Shown here: positions 46,608-55,962 of the stretch, piece by piece
Numbering within the stretch: the first letter of the stretch is position 1
Layout of the letters: every line of letters begins with the position of its first letter
NCBI RefSeq assembly: GCF_000428745.1
Contig: NZ_AUAN01000004.1
Span: forward strand, 1-64,000
DNA: 64,000 nt
From: Veillonella magna DSM 19857
GTDB lineage: Bacteria; Bacillota; Negativicutes; Veillonellales; Veillonellaceae
Direction: 5' to 3'
Notes under the pieces: generated by a model
Seen by the model: the letters and a program-made list of their open reading frames with translations, nothing else
Databases searched by the model: none
Told to the model about the DNA's origin: nothing
Program-made: the position numbers and the translations under genes

Positions 46608-47501
46608 ATGAATTCGGTGGTTCAACACAGTATCAGTAAAATCAATATAGGCTTGGCCATTCTCAACAAACGCGCCGACGGATACCATGCGATTGATACA
46701 ATTTTTCAATCCATTCACTTAGGCGACACCATTTACTTTGCCAAGCATCACTCCGTAGTATTTAGCGGCATTGCCCCAGAACTTCCCCCGTATATGAACG
46801 ACATGATTCCTTACGATGAATCAAATTTAGCAATGAAAGCATTGCGCACTGTACAGAACTATACAGGATGTACCACCGGCGGTGCCATTCATTTGTTAAA
46901 ACGAGTACCGCCTGCAGCCGGACTGGGCGGCGGTAGCGGTGATGCCGCTGCCATGCTGTTAGGGCTTAATACATTTTGGGATTTACGCCTGACCGAAGCC
47001 GAATTATTCCAGCTTGCCAAAACGCTGGGCTCCGATGTCCCCTTTTTACTTAAAGGCGGTACCGCCCGCGGCACCGGCCGGGGTGAAGAGCTCCGCTATT
47101 TATCTACCGGCAAAGCACACTGGCTCCTTTTGGTAAAGCCGGAAATTTCCGTATCCACCGGTACAGCATATAATCGATTCAACGGAATATCTGCTTTTAA
47201 TAGCGCTACTATCGATGCCGTGGAAAAATCTATGAATGACGGTCGCATGGATGAAGCCATGCAGCGCAGCGGCAATACTTTCGAAGAGTTACTCTTCCCG
47301 AACAACGAAGAATTGGCACAGTGCAAAGCCTTCTTTGCCGATCGCGGTCATACTGTTGTCATGACCGGCAGTGGTCCTACCATGGCCGTTTATTTAAACC
47401 AGGCCCGAGATGCACTGGATTTACAAGAAGAAATTAAAGCAGCCGGACACAACTGGCTGTCACTTATTACTCGTACACATGCAAAGGAGGAACTTGCATG
47501 A
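46608..47501 (+). CDS. ispE: 4-diphosphocytidyl-2-C-methyl-D-erythritol kinase
   Basis: GHMP kinase of the non-mevalonate isoprenoid pathway. In 297 residues: SKINIGLAILNKRADGYHAI (catalytic Lys and substrate region), the ATP loop VPPAAGLGGGSGDAAAML, LGSDVPFLLKGGTARGTGRG and the C-terminal VVMTGSGPTMAVYL. The ATG follows AAGGAGA. It overlaps the downstream GntR gene by 4 bp (ATGA), showing translational coupling. Confidence 0.96.
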   Translation: MNSVVQHSISKINIGLAILNKRADGYHAIDTIFQSIHLGDTIYFAKHHSVVFSGIAPELPPYMNDMIPYDESNLAMKALRTVQNYTGCTTGGAIHLLKRVPPAAGLGGGSGDAAAMLLGLNTFWDLRLTEAELFQLAKTLGSDVPFLLKGGTARGTGRGEELRYLSTGKAHWLLLVKPEISVSTGTAYNRFNGISAFNSATIDAVEKSMNDGRMDEAMQRSGNTFEELLFPNNEELAQCKAFFADRGHTVVMTGSGPTMAVYLNQARDALDLQEEIKAAGHNWLSLITRTHAKEELA

Positions 47502-48193
47502 GTAAAGAAACATCACGGTTACAACCGATTCGTCTCGATGCGTATAAACCGTTGCGCGAAGTTGTCAGTGAAACCCTGCGACAAGCTATCCGCGACGGTA
47601 TCTTCAAGCCCGGCGAACGCTTAATGGAAATTCCTTTATCCGAAGAGCTTGGAGTGAGTCGCACACCTATTCGTGAAGCCATCCGCAAATTAGAGCTGGA
47701 AGGTTTTGTTATCATGATTCCTCGTCGCGGCACTTATGTGGCGGATATTTCGTTAAAAGATATTTCACAGGTCTTTGAAATTCGTTCCGCCTTGGAGGAA
47801 TTGGCAGGCGCACTTGCTGCCGAACGCATTACGGCCGAAGAAATTGAGTACTTGGAACGAATGCTTGTTGAAATCGGCACCTATATCGAAAAGAAAGACA
47901 TGGATAGGATTGTAGAAGCCGACGTAAATTTCCACGAAGTCTTGTATAAAGCATCACGCAATGAACGATTAGTAGAAATCATCCACAATCTACGCGAACA
48001 AACTTTACGCTTCCGTACTGTATCCATGAATCAACCGGGGCGTCTTGCAAAAACTTGGGAAGAGCATCGCCTCTTAGTAGAAGCCATCGCCGATCGAGAT
48101 GCTAATAAAGCTCGCAAGATTGCTCGCCTTCACATGGAACATTCTGAACAAGCTCTTCTGACGGGAATGAATATCGACAATAATCATAGATAA
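47498..48193 (+). CDS. GntR-family regulator, FCD subfamily
   Basis: A 231-residue FadR-type regulator: winged HTH in residues 15-80 (LREVVSETLRQAIRDGIFKP, EELGVSRTPIREAIRKLE), then an all-helical FCD effector domain with EADVNFHEVLYKASRNERL and metal-binding His residues (EEHRLLVEAI, RLHMEHSEQ). The family senses carboxylic acids or their CoA esters; the ligand here is unknown. Coupled to ispE by a 4-bp overlap and ended by a clear terminator. Confidence 0.92.
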   Translation: MSKETSRLQPIRLDAYKPLREVVSETLRQAIRDGIFKPGERLMEIPLSEELGVSRTPIREAIRKLELEGFVIMIPRRGTYVADISLKDISQVFEIRSALEELAGALAAERITAEEIEYLERMLVEIGTYIEKKDMDRIVEADVNFHEVLYKASRNERLVEIIHNLREQTLRFRTVSMNQPGRLAKTWEEHRLLVEAIADRDANKARKIARLHMEHSEQALLTGMNIDNNHR

Positions 48194-48316
48194 CAATCCG
48201 TTTATGTGTTAGTATTCTTATGCTAACAATACAGTGCATTGCCACTGTTCCCATAGTCTATTTATGGACTCGAACAAGTATTTTTATACGCAGACTTACT
48301 CCCCTTTCCATACAAT

Positions 48317-48368
48317 AAGCCGGTATACAAGAATGATGCTGATTTGTCATTCCATCGTATACCGGCTT
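48317..48368 (+). terminator. Terminator of ispE and the GntR gene
   Basis: AAGCCGGTATAC (48317-48328) pairs with GTATACCGGCTT (48357-48368), inner GAATGA/TCATTC, then TTATTTTTA. Confidence 0.88.
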
Positions 48369-48468
48369 TTATTTTTACTTTTGTTATTTCTTTTACTATG
48401 TATGGACAGGATTGCTTTTATTATTTGCTACCATTACATTTACTTTTTCTACACTCGGCGAAGCATGT

Positions 48469-50151
48469 TTACATACCTACTTCCACCAGCCCTTTCGTAG
48501 TAATACGTAAACTAGGAATTACCGACAATGCCAAAAAGCTGAGATTGATGAACGGATCAAAGGCTCGACTGATTCCCATGCCATAGGCAATTTCCTTCAT
48601 TGCCTTTACCTTTGCATCCACTTCTTCATGCGGGCGATTACTAATAAGACCCATAATTTCCAATGGTAACTCAGCTATTACCTTGCCTTCGGACGCAATG
48701 ACATAGCCACCACCGATGCGTACCATACGGTCGATAGCCACCATCATATCTGCATCATTGTCACCTATAACTACCACATTATGTGCATCATGAGCAAAGG
48801 AAGTAGCAATAGCACCATTATGTAAATTAAAGCCTTTCACCGCTGCCACACCATTACGACCGGATGCACGATACCGTTCAATACAGGTAATTTTATTGTA
48901 TACTGCGTTAGGTGTAAAGACATCATCTATAGTAGGTAGCTCTTCCACCGTCTTTGTCGTTACAATCTGTCCCGGAACCATTGTAATCACGGCCTGAGGC
49001 CCGTTGACAATCATCTGTAGCTTGTCTTCCGTAAAACGCCCAATATTAACGGTCTGTAATAATTCTACCGGTGCCGGCACATTTGGTCGACGCACACATT
49101 CCGAAACCGGCTTTCCCTGTATCCAAACACCGGCAATTGATTGTGCTCGTTCGTCATCGAGAATAACCATATCAGCCCGATATCCCGGTGCAACTGCACC
49201 GCGGCGCTGCAAATTATAACATATAGCCGTATTATACGAAGCCATCTTGAATGCATCAATAGGGGGAATTCCCAACTCGATAGCACGGCGCACATTGTAA
49301 CTGATATGCCCTTGTGCTTGAATATCTTCTATATGTTTATCATCCGTACAAAAACCATAGCGCGCTGTCGGTGCACCGTCAGCTACTAAACCTTTTACAA
49401 TAGCATCTAAATTATGCGCTGCACTGCCTTCTCGAATCCATACATACATGCCATTTGCTACCTGGTCCTTAGCTTCTTCATAGGTAACACATTCATGATT
49501 GGTAGTAATACCTGCCAAAGCGTATGCCTGCACCTGTACCGGTGATAAACCGATACTGTGCCCATCCTTTACTCGATGGGCAAACAATGCTAACTTATCC
49601 ATCATTCCCGGCTCCCCATCCAACACACTGGGGCAATCCATAACCTCACCGAGTCCCAGTATCCGCGGGTTATCCAGAAGCTTAGCTAAATCCGCCGCAT
49701 CTAATACAGCACCGTTATCTTCGCCGGCAATAGCCGGTACACATGACGGAGCCATGACATATACATCTGCTTCACACTGCGCTGTCGCATCCAACATATA
49801 TTGAATTCCTTTAAGCCCAGCTACATTTGCTGCTTCATGCGGATCCACTACAAATGCCGTCGTACCAAACTGCATGGCTTCATAGACAAGTTCCTGTGGA
49901 TTTACCAGCGTCGACTCCAGATGTAAATGGCTATCTATAAATCCCGGAACGATGTATTTTCCTGTACAATTGACGTTCTCTACACCTTCATAGGTACCGA
50001 TACCTACAATATACTCATCAGCAATCGCCACATCCGCAGTACGCCAACATTCATTAAACACGTCAAGCACATGCGCCCCGTGCAATACCACATCTGCTTT
50101 TTCCAAGCCGCGCGCAATCCGTGACAGTCGTCTATAGGTTTTGTAATTCAT
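48469..50151 (-). CDS. ade: Adenine deaminase
   Basis: Hydrolyses adenine to hypoxanthine and ammonia. In 560 residues of the amidohydrolase-type adenine deaminase: PGFIDSHLHLESTLVNP (metal-binding HxH), FVVDPHEAANVAGLKG, GLGEVMDC, the ATNHE-like ITTNHECVTYEEA and FCTDDKHIEDI. The C-terminal part has ATSFAHDAHNVVVIGDND, typical of Ade. Start ATG follows AAGAGGT. Cotranscribed with the purine permease directly upstream (36 bp gap), making an adenine import-deamination pair. Confidence 0.96.
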   Translation of the reverse strand: MNYKTYRRLSRIARGLEKADVVLHGAHVLDVFNECWRTADVAIADEYIVGIGTYEGVENVNCTGKYIVPGFIDSHLHLESTLVNPQELVYEAMQFGTTAFVVDPHEAANVAGLKGIQYMLDATAQCEADVYVMAPSCVPAIAGEDNGAVLDAADLAKLLDNPRILGLGEVMDCPSVLDGEPGMMDKLALFAHRVKDGHSIGLSPVQVQAYALAGITTNHECVTYEEAKDQVANGMYVWIREGSAAHNLDAIVKGLVADGAPTARYGFCTDDKHIEDIQAQGHISYNVRRAIELGIPPIDAFKMASYNTAICYNLQRRGAVAPGYRADMVILDDERAQSIAGVWIQGKPVSECVRRPNVPAPVELLQTVNIGRFTEDKLQMIVNGPQAVITMVPGQIVTTKTVEELPTIDDVFTPNAVYNKITCIERYRASGRNGVAAVKGFNLHNGAIATSFAHDAHNVVVIGDNDADMMVAIDRMVRIGGGYVIASEGKVIAELPLEIMGLISNRPHEEVDAKVKAMKEIAYGMGISRAFDPFINLSFLALSVIPSLRITTKGLVEVGM

Positions 50152-50187
50152 AATATACCTCTTTTCTGCCTATGCTAATCACATTTA

Positions 50188-51507
50188 TCACATGAATAAT
50201 TCTTTACCGATAAAAATTAAGCTTAATACATACATGATAAGCGATATATCCTTATGTTTCCCCGTAAGCACCTTAATAATCACATAGCTTACCAATCCCC
50301 ATTCGATGCCAATACCAATCGAATACGCAAAGGGCATCATAATAATTGTTAAAAATGCAGGGATGCCTTCCGATATGTCCTCAAAATCCACCCCTTTAAC
50401 AGCTGTTACCATGAAAAGCCCCACTACAATAAGCACCGGAGCCGTAGCTGCCGCAGGAATAATCATCAAGAGAGGCGCAAAAAATAAGGCAGCCAGAAAA
50501 AGAACGGCTGCCGTCAGGGCAGTCAAACCTGTACGACCTCCTTCAGCGATTCCCGCTGCTGACTCTACAGCCACAATATGGGCCGAGGTTCCCAATAAAC
50601 TAGCCACTACTGTCCCTAATGCAGCTGCTGCCATTGAACGTCCGTTGGTTTTTCGAGATTCTTCACCAGATACTTTTACTTGATCGGTAAGGCCAATGGT
50701 AACACCTACAACATTAAATAAATTAACAAATAAAAATGTAAATATTACGAATAGCATATCTGCTTGCATCATTTCATCCCAAGCAAATTTCCCCATAACC
50801 GGCCCCATGGATGGTGGCACAGCTACCACTTTATCTGGCAACTGAGTAAGACCGATACCCCACGCCAAACAAGTACAGATAATTACAGCCAAAAAGATTC
50901 CACCCTTTACTTGCCGTGCCGTAAATACAGCAATCAGTATAATGCCTATTAACGTTATCAAAACTGCCGGATTATGTAAAGAGCCTATCCCCACCATCGT
51001 ACCCGGAGTAGCTACGATAATACCCGAACTGCCTAAGCCAATCATCGTAATAAATAAACCAATGCCGGCCGTTACTGCCAGTTTAATATTCTGCGGTATA
51101 GCATTAAATAATAAATCTTTAAACGGTGTAACTGCAATTAGTAAAAATATAAGACCTGACAACAGCTGTGCGGTCAGTGCAAACATAAAACTATGTCCCA
51201 TCTGCACAACAACAGTATAAGCTAAAAATGCATTAATCCCCATGCCGGCTACCCCAACGAATGGCGCGTTTGCATATAAAGACAATACCAATGTCATAAT
51301 AAACGCAGATACTGCCGTCGCCGTAAATACGGCCCCCATATCCATACCGGCTTCACCTAAAATAATTGGATTTACCGCCAAAATATACGCCACACATAAA
51401 AAAGACGTACATCCCGCGAACAACTCCCTCATCACCGTACTTTGTCTCTCTTTTACTTTGAACAGCTTATCCCAAATTGCAGTCTGTTCCTGCTGTGACA
51501 CTGTCAT
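50188..51507 (-). CDS. NCS2 purine permease (AzgA/PbuG type)
   Basis: Proton-coupled purine base importer, 439 residues, 12-14 membrane segments. Seen: ELFAGCTSFLCVAYILAVNP, GMGINAFLAYTVVVQMG and TVVASLLGTSAHIVAVESAAG with the TSAH motif of the AzgA group; this places it with adenine/hypoxanthine/guanine carriers rather than xanthine/uracil ones. The ATG follows AAGGAGG. First gene of a pair with ade. I looked for a purine riboswitch in 51508-51690 and saw none. Confidence 0.92.
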   Translation of the reverse strand: MTVSQQEQTAIWDKLFKVKERQSTVMRELFAGCTSFLCVAYILAVNPIILGEAGMDMGAVFTATAVSAFIMTLVLSLYANAPFVGVAGMGINAFLAYTVVVQMGHSFMFALTAQLLSGLIFLLIAVTPFKDLLFNAIPQNIKLAVTAGIGLFITMIGLGSSGIIVATPGTMVGIGSLHNPAVLITLIGIILIAVFTARQVKGGIFLAVIICTCLAWGIGLTQLPDKVVAVPPSMGPVMGKFAWDEMMQADMLFVIFTFLFVNLFNVVGVTIGLTDQVKVSGEESRKTNGRSMAAAALGTVVASLLGTSAHIVAVESAAGIAEGGRTGLTALTAAVLFLAALFFAPLLMIIPAAATAPVLIVVGLFMVTAVKGVDFEDISEGIPAFLTIIMMPFAYSIGIGIEWGLVSYVIIKVLTGKHKDISLIMYVLSLIFIGKELFM

Positions 51508-51692
51508 GCCAAGACCTCCTTACCTAAACCCTAAAAGTAAAATACAATCCCGTATCATTACCCTCTCTATTTTATTTCTTAGTTATACTAATTAGACATA
51601 CATCTTATAATCTCCTCTTTTATTTTGTAAAATTATTATAATAAATATTCTTTTTAGTTATATATTTGCATAGAAAAATAGTTATATAATAA

Positions 51693-51733
51693 AAGCCCGT
51701 CACATCTATCTACATAACAGATGTGACGGGCTT
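51693..51733. terminator. Terminator of the TauE/SafE-type gene
   Basis: AAGCCCGTCACATCT (51693-51707) is the exact reverse complement of 51719-51733; a T-run follows on the minus strand. Confidence 0.9.
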
Positions 51734-51771
51734 CCTTTATCTACACAAAGATATTCCCTATAACTAATTTT

Positions 51772-52713
51772 CTAACGCGGTGTTACTACTTGTTGATCGA
51801 AAACCTGCTGCACGGCAGTAAATCCTATCGGCTCCGGTGCTACCAAATACAGACAAAGCACAGCAAGCACAGCCAACGCAATGGCTATATACGAGAAGGA
51901 ACCACCACGACTGAATTCATACACACCAAAAAAACGAATTCCTATAGCCGAACCAATAGCCGCAATAAGAGACGGCATAGAAAACTCATTGTACATAGCA
52001 AAGTACAGCATCATACCGGCAAAAGCTCCCATGGCCATGACAATGGATAGCACGCCATCAAAGCCGGTAGAAAAACTACGACGCAGTCCTTTATTATACG
52101 ACGATGCTTCGATACCAACGAAGCCAAGCACAAAAGCTAAGGCCGTCCAAATAGTCCCCCAAGAACCGCGAAAAGCATCACGATGTTTACCAGCATACCA
52201 AGCAAATGCGGTAACCGCTAAGATAGCTACACCTACAACAATGAAGAAGTACGGTGCCGGAATAAAGGGGAACAACAATACCCCGGCTATACATGCCACC
52301 ATCGCCGCCAAGCTATAATACACGACACTAGCCACTGTCGGACGCTGTTCCACCGGAATCCGACAATATAAAGCCGCAGCCAATTCCAGAATAAAACAGA
52401 AAATAAAAATTCCTACGCCTACATAAGGTAATACTAATCCAATCACCAATGATAAGATGACCGGTATAATCAATCGCCATCCCGGGAAGAACACCAAGTC
52501 CTTAGCACTCATGCGCACATCTTGCGTTTCTACAGTAAAGTTATTGTATAATACAAACGTAAGCATAAATGCTATCGTTTCTGCCGGTGTTGCGCCCATA
52601 TATAAAATAGTCGGCACCAACAGCATAGAAATAGCCACACCGGTGAATCGCGAAATAACGGCGCTCATAAACCCGGCCCCTAAAAAGGGTAACAACACTG
52701 TAATATATTCCAT
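51772..52713 (-). CDS. TauE/SafE-type membrane exporter
   Basis: A 313-residue membrane protein with eight or nine hydrophobic segments: ITVLLPFLGAGFMSAVISRF at the N-terminus, a large centre, and a repeat of the half-domain (FDGVLSIVMAMGAFAGMMLY). The layout fits the sulfite exporter TauE/SafE (DUF81) family, but the typical short motifs are weak, so I would not name the substrate. The ATG follows AAGAGGAG. It lies downstream of the five-HTH gene on the same strand and is ended by its own terminator. Confidence 0.72.
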   Translation of the reverse strand: MEYITVLLPFLGAGFMSAVISRFTGVAISMLLVPTILYMGATPAETIAFMLTFVLYNNFTVETQDVRMSAKDLVFFPGWRLIIPVILSLVIGLVLPYVGVGIFIFCFILELAAALYCRIPVEQRPTVASVVYYSLAAMVACIAGVLLFPFIPAPYFFIVVGVAILAVTAFAWYAGKHRDAFRGSWGTIWTALAFVLGFVGIEASSYNKGLRRSFSTGFDGVLSIVMAMGAFAGMMLYFAMYNEFSMPSLIAAIGSAIGIRFFGVYEFSRGGSFSYIAIALAVLAVLCLYLVAPEPIGFTAVQQVFDQQVVTPR

Positions 52714-52794
52714 AATAAAAACCGCTCCTCTTCAATGTTAGTATACAAGTCTATTTATAAGTATACGCATTTATCTGCTTCACGGCAAGAGCTG

Positions 52795-53610
52795 TTATAT
52801 GGATTTTGCCTTCTTCCGACCTCGATATAATCCTCGTCTCTCCAGGCGACAACGCACTGCTGTGTGCGAACATCCCTGATCTTTGGCGATAGCACTGACG
52901 CTGATTCCTTTAGCATACAATTCGCAAATTCGCACCTCATCCAACTGACGGCGATGCCCGCGCAGTGAAACTCCCGCATCACGTAAGCGCGATGCAATCG
53001 TACCTGATCGTACATGATATAAATTAGCCAGTCTTTCCGTCGACATATGAGCTACTGTATACAGATACACCAACTCGTCTTCGGAAATATTTTTGTACCT
53101 ACAGCTATGGCGAATCGTAATCTGGGCATGATGCAACACCTTCAATACATACCATCGTGATATCTTGAGATTTTTAGCAATTGCCGTAGCACTCGTGCCT
53201 GCCTGATAGCTCTTGATAATTTCTGCCGTCGGCAGACATGGCCGTGAAGCTCTCTTTCGACCGTCATTTTTATTAGCCGTAGCTTTGTTGGACTCCTTCA
53301 AACAATAATGTTCATGAAGGCGCTGACCAATTGTCGTATGTGAGCATTGATAAATAGTAGCGATTTCCTGCATACTTTTACCCTTCACCTCATATAGATA
53401 GACAATCTCATCGGTGGGAAGTGATTTTTTAATCCCGCGTACCGGAATACAATATTCGTGTAACCTCCGAACAACCGTATTTTGACTGCATTGCAGCTTT
53501 TCTGCCACTGCCCACGTTGTCATCTGCTTCTCCACATACAATGTCCATAACAAGCTTCGCGGAATAGTAATGCGTCGCTCTTCACTTATCTCTACTGTCT
53601 GTTGCTTCAT
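52795..53610 (-). CDS. Protein made of five tandem helix-turn-helix units
   Basis: A 271-residue very basic protein built from five related units of about 40 residues, at roughly 15-58, 64-104, 127-167, 176-217 and 223-263. Each reads LYxxxxS-x-IA-x-xxxCS-xx-TIxxRL followed by a G or P turn, the pattern of a small HTH like that of resolvases. Clear examples: SMQEIATIYQCSHTTIGQRL, STERLANLYHVRSGTIASRL, SVSAIAKDQGCSHTAVRCRL. No ligand or catalytic domain is seen. I do not recognise the family. Most likely a DNA-binding protein contacting several adjacent sites; nucleoid or regulatory roles are both possible. Upstream of the exporter gene by 81 bp. Confidence 0.8.
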   Translation of the reverse strand: MKQQTVEISEERRITIPRSLLWTLYVEKQMTTWAVAEKLQCSQNTVVRRLHEYCIPVRGIKKSLPTDEIVYLYEVKGKSMQEIATIYQCSHTTIGQRLHEHYCLKESNKATANKNDGRKRASRPCLPTAEIIKSYQAGTSATAIAKNLKISRWYVLKVLHHAQITIRHSCRYKNISEDELVYLYTVAHMSTERLANLYHVRSGTIASRLRDAGVSLRGHRRQLDEVRICELYAKGISVSAIAKDQGCSHTAVRCRLERRGLYRGRKKAKSI

Positions 53611-53919
53611 GCCATACCGCTTCCTTTCCGCCCTTTATTATAGTCACTAATATTACCTGTCTTCAAATAGGAATTTGACAATGGTGGTGTTGTTGTGCAT
53701 TGCAATATGATATACTATACAGACAGAGTAAAATTCGTTACAGTTGTTGTAGCACTACAAATTATCAACTCACATAGCGTTACGCATATACTGTTTATGC
53801 CGGTCTGTTGTTGACTTTTACTCCGCGTTACTTTTTATCTTCTTTAACTTTATACTATTTGCTTTATAGCATTATCTTATAGTTTTAATATTGCAGATAC
53901 TATCCCAAGGGAGATGACT
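53611..53919. promoter_or_regulatory. Divergent region between the five-HTH gene and the site-2 protease gene
   Basis: About 300 bp with no gene. On the plus strand an extended -10, TGATATACT (TATACT 53711-53716), is visible; TTGACA (53675-53680) lies too far upstream to be its -35. The remainder is AT-rich with no repeat that I can define. Confidence 0.3.
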
Positions 53920-54546
53920 ATGTTTAACTTTGATATAATCACCATGGCCGCTACATTACCGGCCATTATTATCTCTATGGCTGTTCACGAATATGCTCAT
54001 GCGCAAGTAGCCGACTGGCTCGGTGACGACACGCCTCGTCGCACGGGGCGTTTGACGTTAAATCCTTTTTCCCATATCGATATTGTAGGCATGATTATGC
54101 TCTTTCTTGTTCAATTCGGATGGGCTAAACCAGTTATGGTAAACCCTGCCAATTTCAAAGATAAAAAAACCGATGATATGTTGGTATCTATTGCGGGGCC
54201 ACTGGCAAATTTAATCGTTGCCTTCATTGCCTTAGCAGTACTGACAGTTATGCGCACACATCACATTGCTATATCCGACGGCTTATATCGCGTGCTTCTA
54301 TACACGATCATTTTAAATATTAACTTTGCTATTTTTAATTTATTGCCCATTCCCCCATTGGATGGTTCACGCCTTCTCATGCCCTTGATGAGTCCGGCAT
54401 GGCAAATGCGCTTTTTACAATGGGAACGTTTTAGTTTCCTTATCTTAATTATCTTTGCCTATTCTCCGCTGCTGGGTCACGTACTTATTCCATTACAACA
54501 CTCGATTCTAACGTTGTTTACATTCTTGCTATCACCACTAACCTAA
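53920..54546 (+). CDS. Site-2 protease family (M50) membrane metalloprotease
   Basis: A 208-residue membrane protein with the zinc site HEYAH in AVHEYAHAQVADWLGDDTP (residues about 22-40), the family block RRTGRLTLNPFSHIDIVG, VNPANFKDKKTDDMLVSIAG and the second active-site motif LLPIPPLDGSRLL with the catalytic Asp. It is the short, PDZ-less group of S2P, whose substrates are mostly unknown. The ATG at 53920 follows AAGGGAG; the ATG at 53914 overlaps the site. Confidence 0.93.
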   Translation: MFNFDIITMAATLPAIIISMAVHEYAHAQVADWLGDDTPRRTGRLTLNPFSHIDIVGMIMLFLVQFGWAKPVMVNPANFKDKKTDDMLVSIAGPLANLIVAFIALAVLTVMRTHHIAISDGLYRVLLYTIILNINFAIFNLLPIPPLDGSRLLMPLMSPAWQMRFLQWERFSFLILIIFAYSPLLGHVLIPLQHSILTLFTFLLSPLT

Positions 54547-54637
54547 AATAGCTAACAAAAATGCAATACGCATGCTGTTTTAATAATGTATCTAAGATTC
54601 GAACATTTTCCTAGATTATGTGTATTACAATATATTC

Positions 54638-54674
54638 AAAAAAAGAAGGTCTCATTAAGAGGCCTTCTTTTTTT
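54638..54674. terminator. Bidirectional terminator between the protease and larA genes
   Basis: AAAGAAGGTCTC (about 54642) pairs with GAGGCCTTCTTT (54659-54670) with one G.U pair; A-run and T-run flank it. Confidence 0.85.
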
Positions 54675-54686
54675 ACTTTTCATCAC

Positions 54687-55946
54687 TTATCGTAAAAGCG
54701 GCACCGTATATGATGCATACGGCATCAATGTAATTTTAGCGTCGCCACCATGTTTCTTATCCGCCAAAGCCACTGCCTCTTCCACAGAGTGTACCGGCGT
54801 GAAAAAAGCTTGTCGCGCATACGCATCATCCAAAGATGAAATAAGATAAAAATCAGCTTTTTTCATCAATCGCGTCACCGCATAGGCTTTGTGTCGTCCA
54901 ATTTGAAAATCAGCACGCACTGACTCCTCAATAGCATCAATACTGTCAAAGGTTCGCACCGTTTCATCGAGAATGGCTGACCCAGAACCTTCACGGCACT
55001 CCGCCATAAGAATGACCGTACCACCCGGTGCGACTGCCTTCACCGCATTATCCATAGTTTTTTGCATCTGATAAATATTAATATCCTTAGGATAACCACC
55101 ACAGGTAGCTATGACAATAGGCGTGCGCTCCGTAATGCGCACCCCATTTTGCGAGTCCACAAAGCGACAAGCCTCTTTATGGGCCTCAATATAATCGCCA
55201 CAGAATACTCCGGTGAATTCCGCCGCCTCATTCAGCACCACGTTAAGCAAGAAAGTAGGGCGACACATTTCCGTCCCCTCCACCTGATCCTCGTAAATCG
55301 GATTACCTTCAAGGCGACCAATTTCTGCTGCCGGGTTCAGCATCAAACTGTGGTTCTTTCGGATTGTTTCATACTCCGCACACCCCGGCAAAAGTGCCTT
55401 ACGTCCACCGCCGTAACCGGCAAAGAAATGATGAACTACCGACCCCGTACAGATGATATGATCGGCTTCCACACAAGCCTTGTGAAAGCGCACCGGTGTT
55501 CCAAAGGAGGTCGTCCCTAACTCCACAAAATCATCACTATCCTTGGCATAAGAGTTAATCATTTTCACACGCCCGGCTACCTCAGCTCCGACGGAGTCAA
55601 TCATCTCCTCTTCAGTCATACGACGATGCGTCCCCAATGCAAAGACAATCGTCATATGGCTATCCGGAATGCCCGCTTCATTAAGGTAATCTAATAATAC
55701 CGGCATAAATACATGCGAATTGGCTACTCGCGTAGGATCGTTTGCTAAAATAGCCACAGTTTCACCGGGATGTACCAGCTCACGTAAGGGTTTACTGCCA
55801 ATGGGGTGATCCAATCCATTCTTAACAGCTTGCACCGGATTATCCAGTACCGGTGTAGTTGCCATGTGCAATTCTGCGGCTATACGCCGTTCATCTATGG
55901 AGAACGTTAACTCTCCTTCACCATAATGCCATGTGTATTGTTTCAT
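54687..55946 (-). CDS. larA: LarA-type nickel-pincer racemase/epimerase
   Basis: In 419 residues it shows the LarA catalytic pattern: H107 (GTHRRMTEEE), H172 or H173 and K183 (VVHHFFAGYGGGRKALLPG), H199 (KNHSLML) and the later Tyr/Lys pair in GGYPKDINIYQMQK. LarA racemises lactate with a nickel-pincer nucleotide cofactor; family members also act on other 2-hydroxyacids. The cofactor genes larB, larC and larE are not in this window and no lactate transporter adjoins it. It is the last gene of the nfeD-floA operon, 16 bp after a small membrane-anchored protein. Substrate uncertain. Confidence 0.87.
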   Translation of the reverse strand: MKQYTWHYGEGELTFSIDERRIAAELHMATTPVLDNPVQAVKNGLDHPIGSKPLRELVHPGETVAILANDPTRVANSHVFMPVLLDYLNEAGIPDSHMTIVFALGTHRRMTEEEMIDSVGAEVAGRVKMINSYAKDSDDFVELGTTSFGTPVRFHKACVEADHIICTGSVVHHFFAGYGGGRKALLPGCAEYETIRKNHSLMLNPAAEIGRLEGNPIYEDQVEGTEMCRPTFLLNVVLNEAAEFTGVFCGDYIEAHKEACRFVDSQNGVRITERTPIVIATCGGYPKDINIYQMQKTMDNAVKAVAPGGTVILMAECREGSGSAILDETVRTFDSIDAIEESVRADFQIGRHKAYAVTRLMKKADFYLISSLDDAYARQAFFTPVHSVEEAVALADKKHGGDAKITLMPYASYTVPLLR

Positions 55947-55962
55947 AGTGTTCTTTATCTCC

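Noticed and set aside
48234-48500. Open frame after the GntR gene
   Set aside because: Crosses the terminator at 48317-48368 and overlaps the end of ade.
51508-51690. Purine riboswitch before the NCS2 permease
   Set aside because: The conserved aptamer core could not be found on the minus strand.
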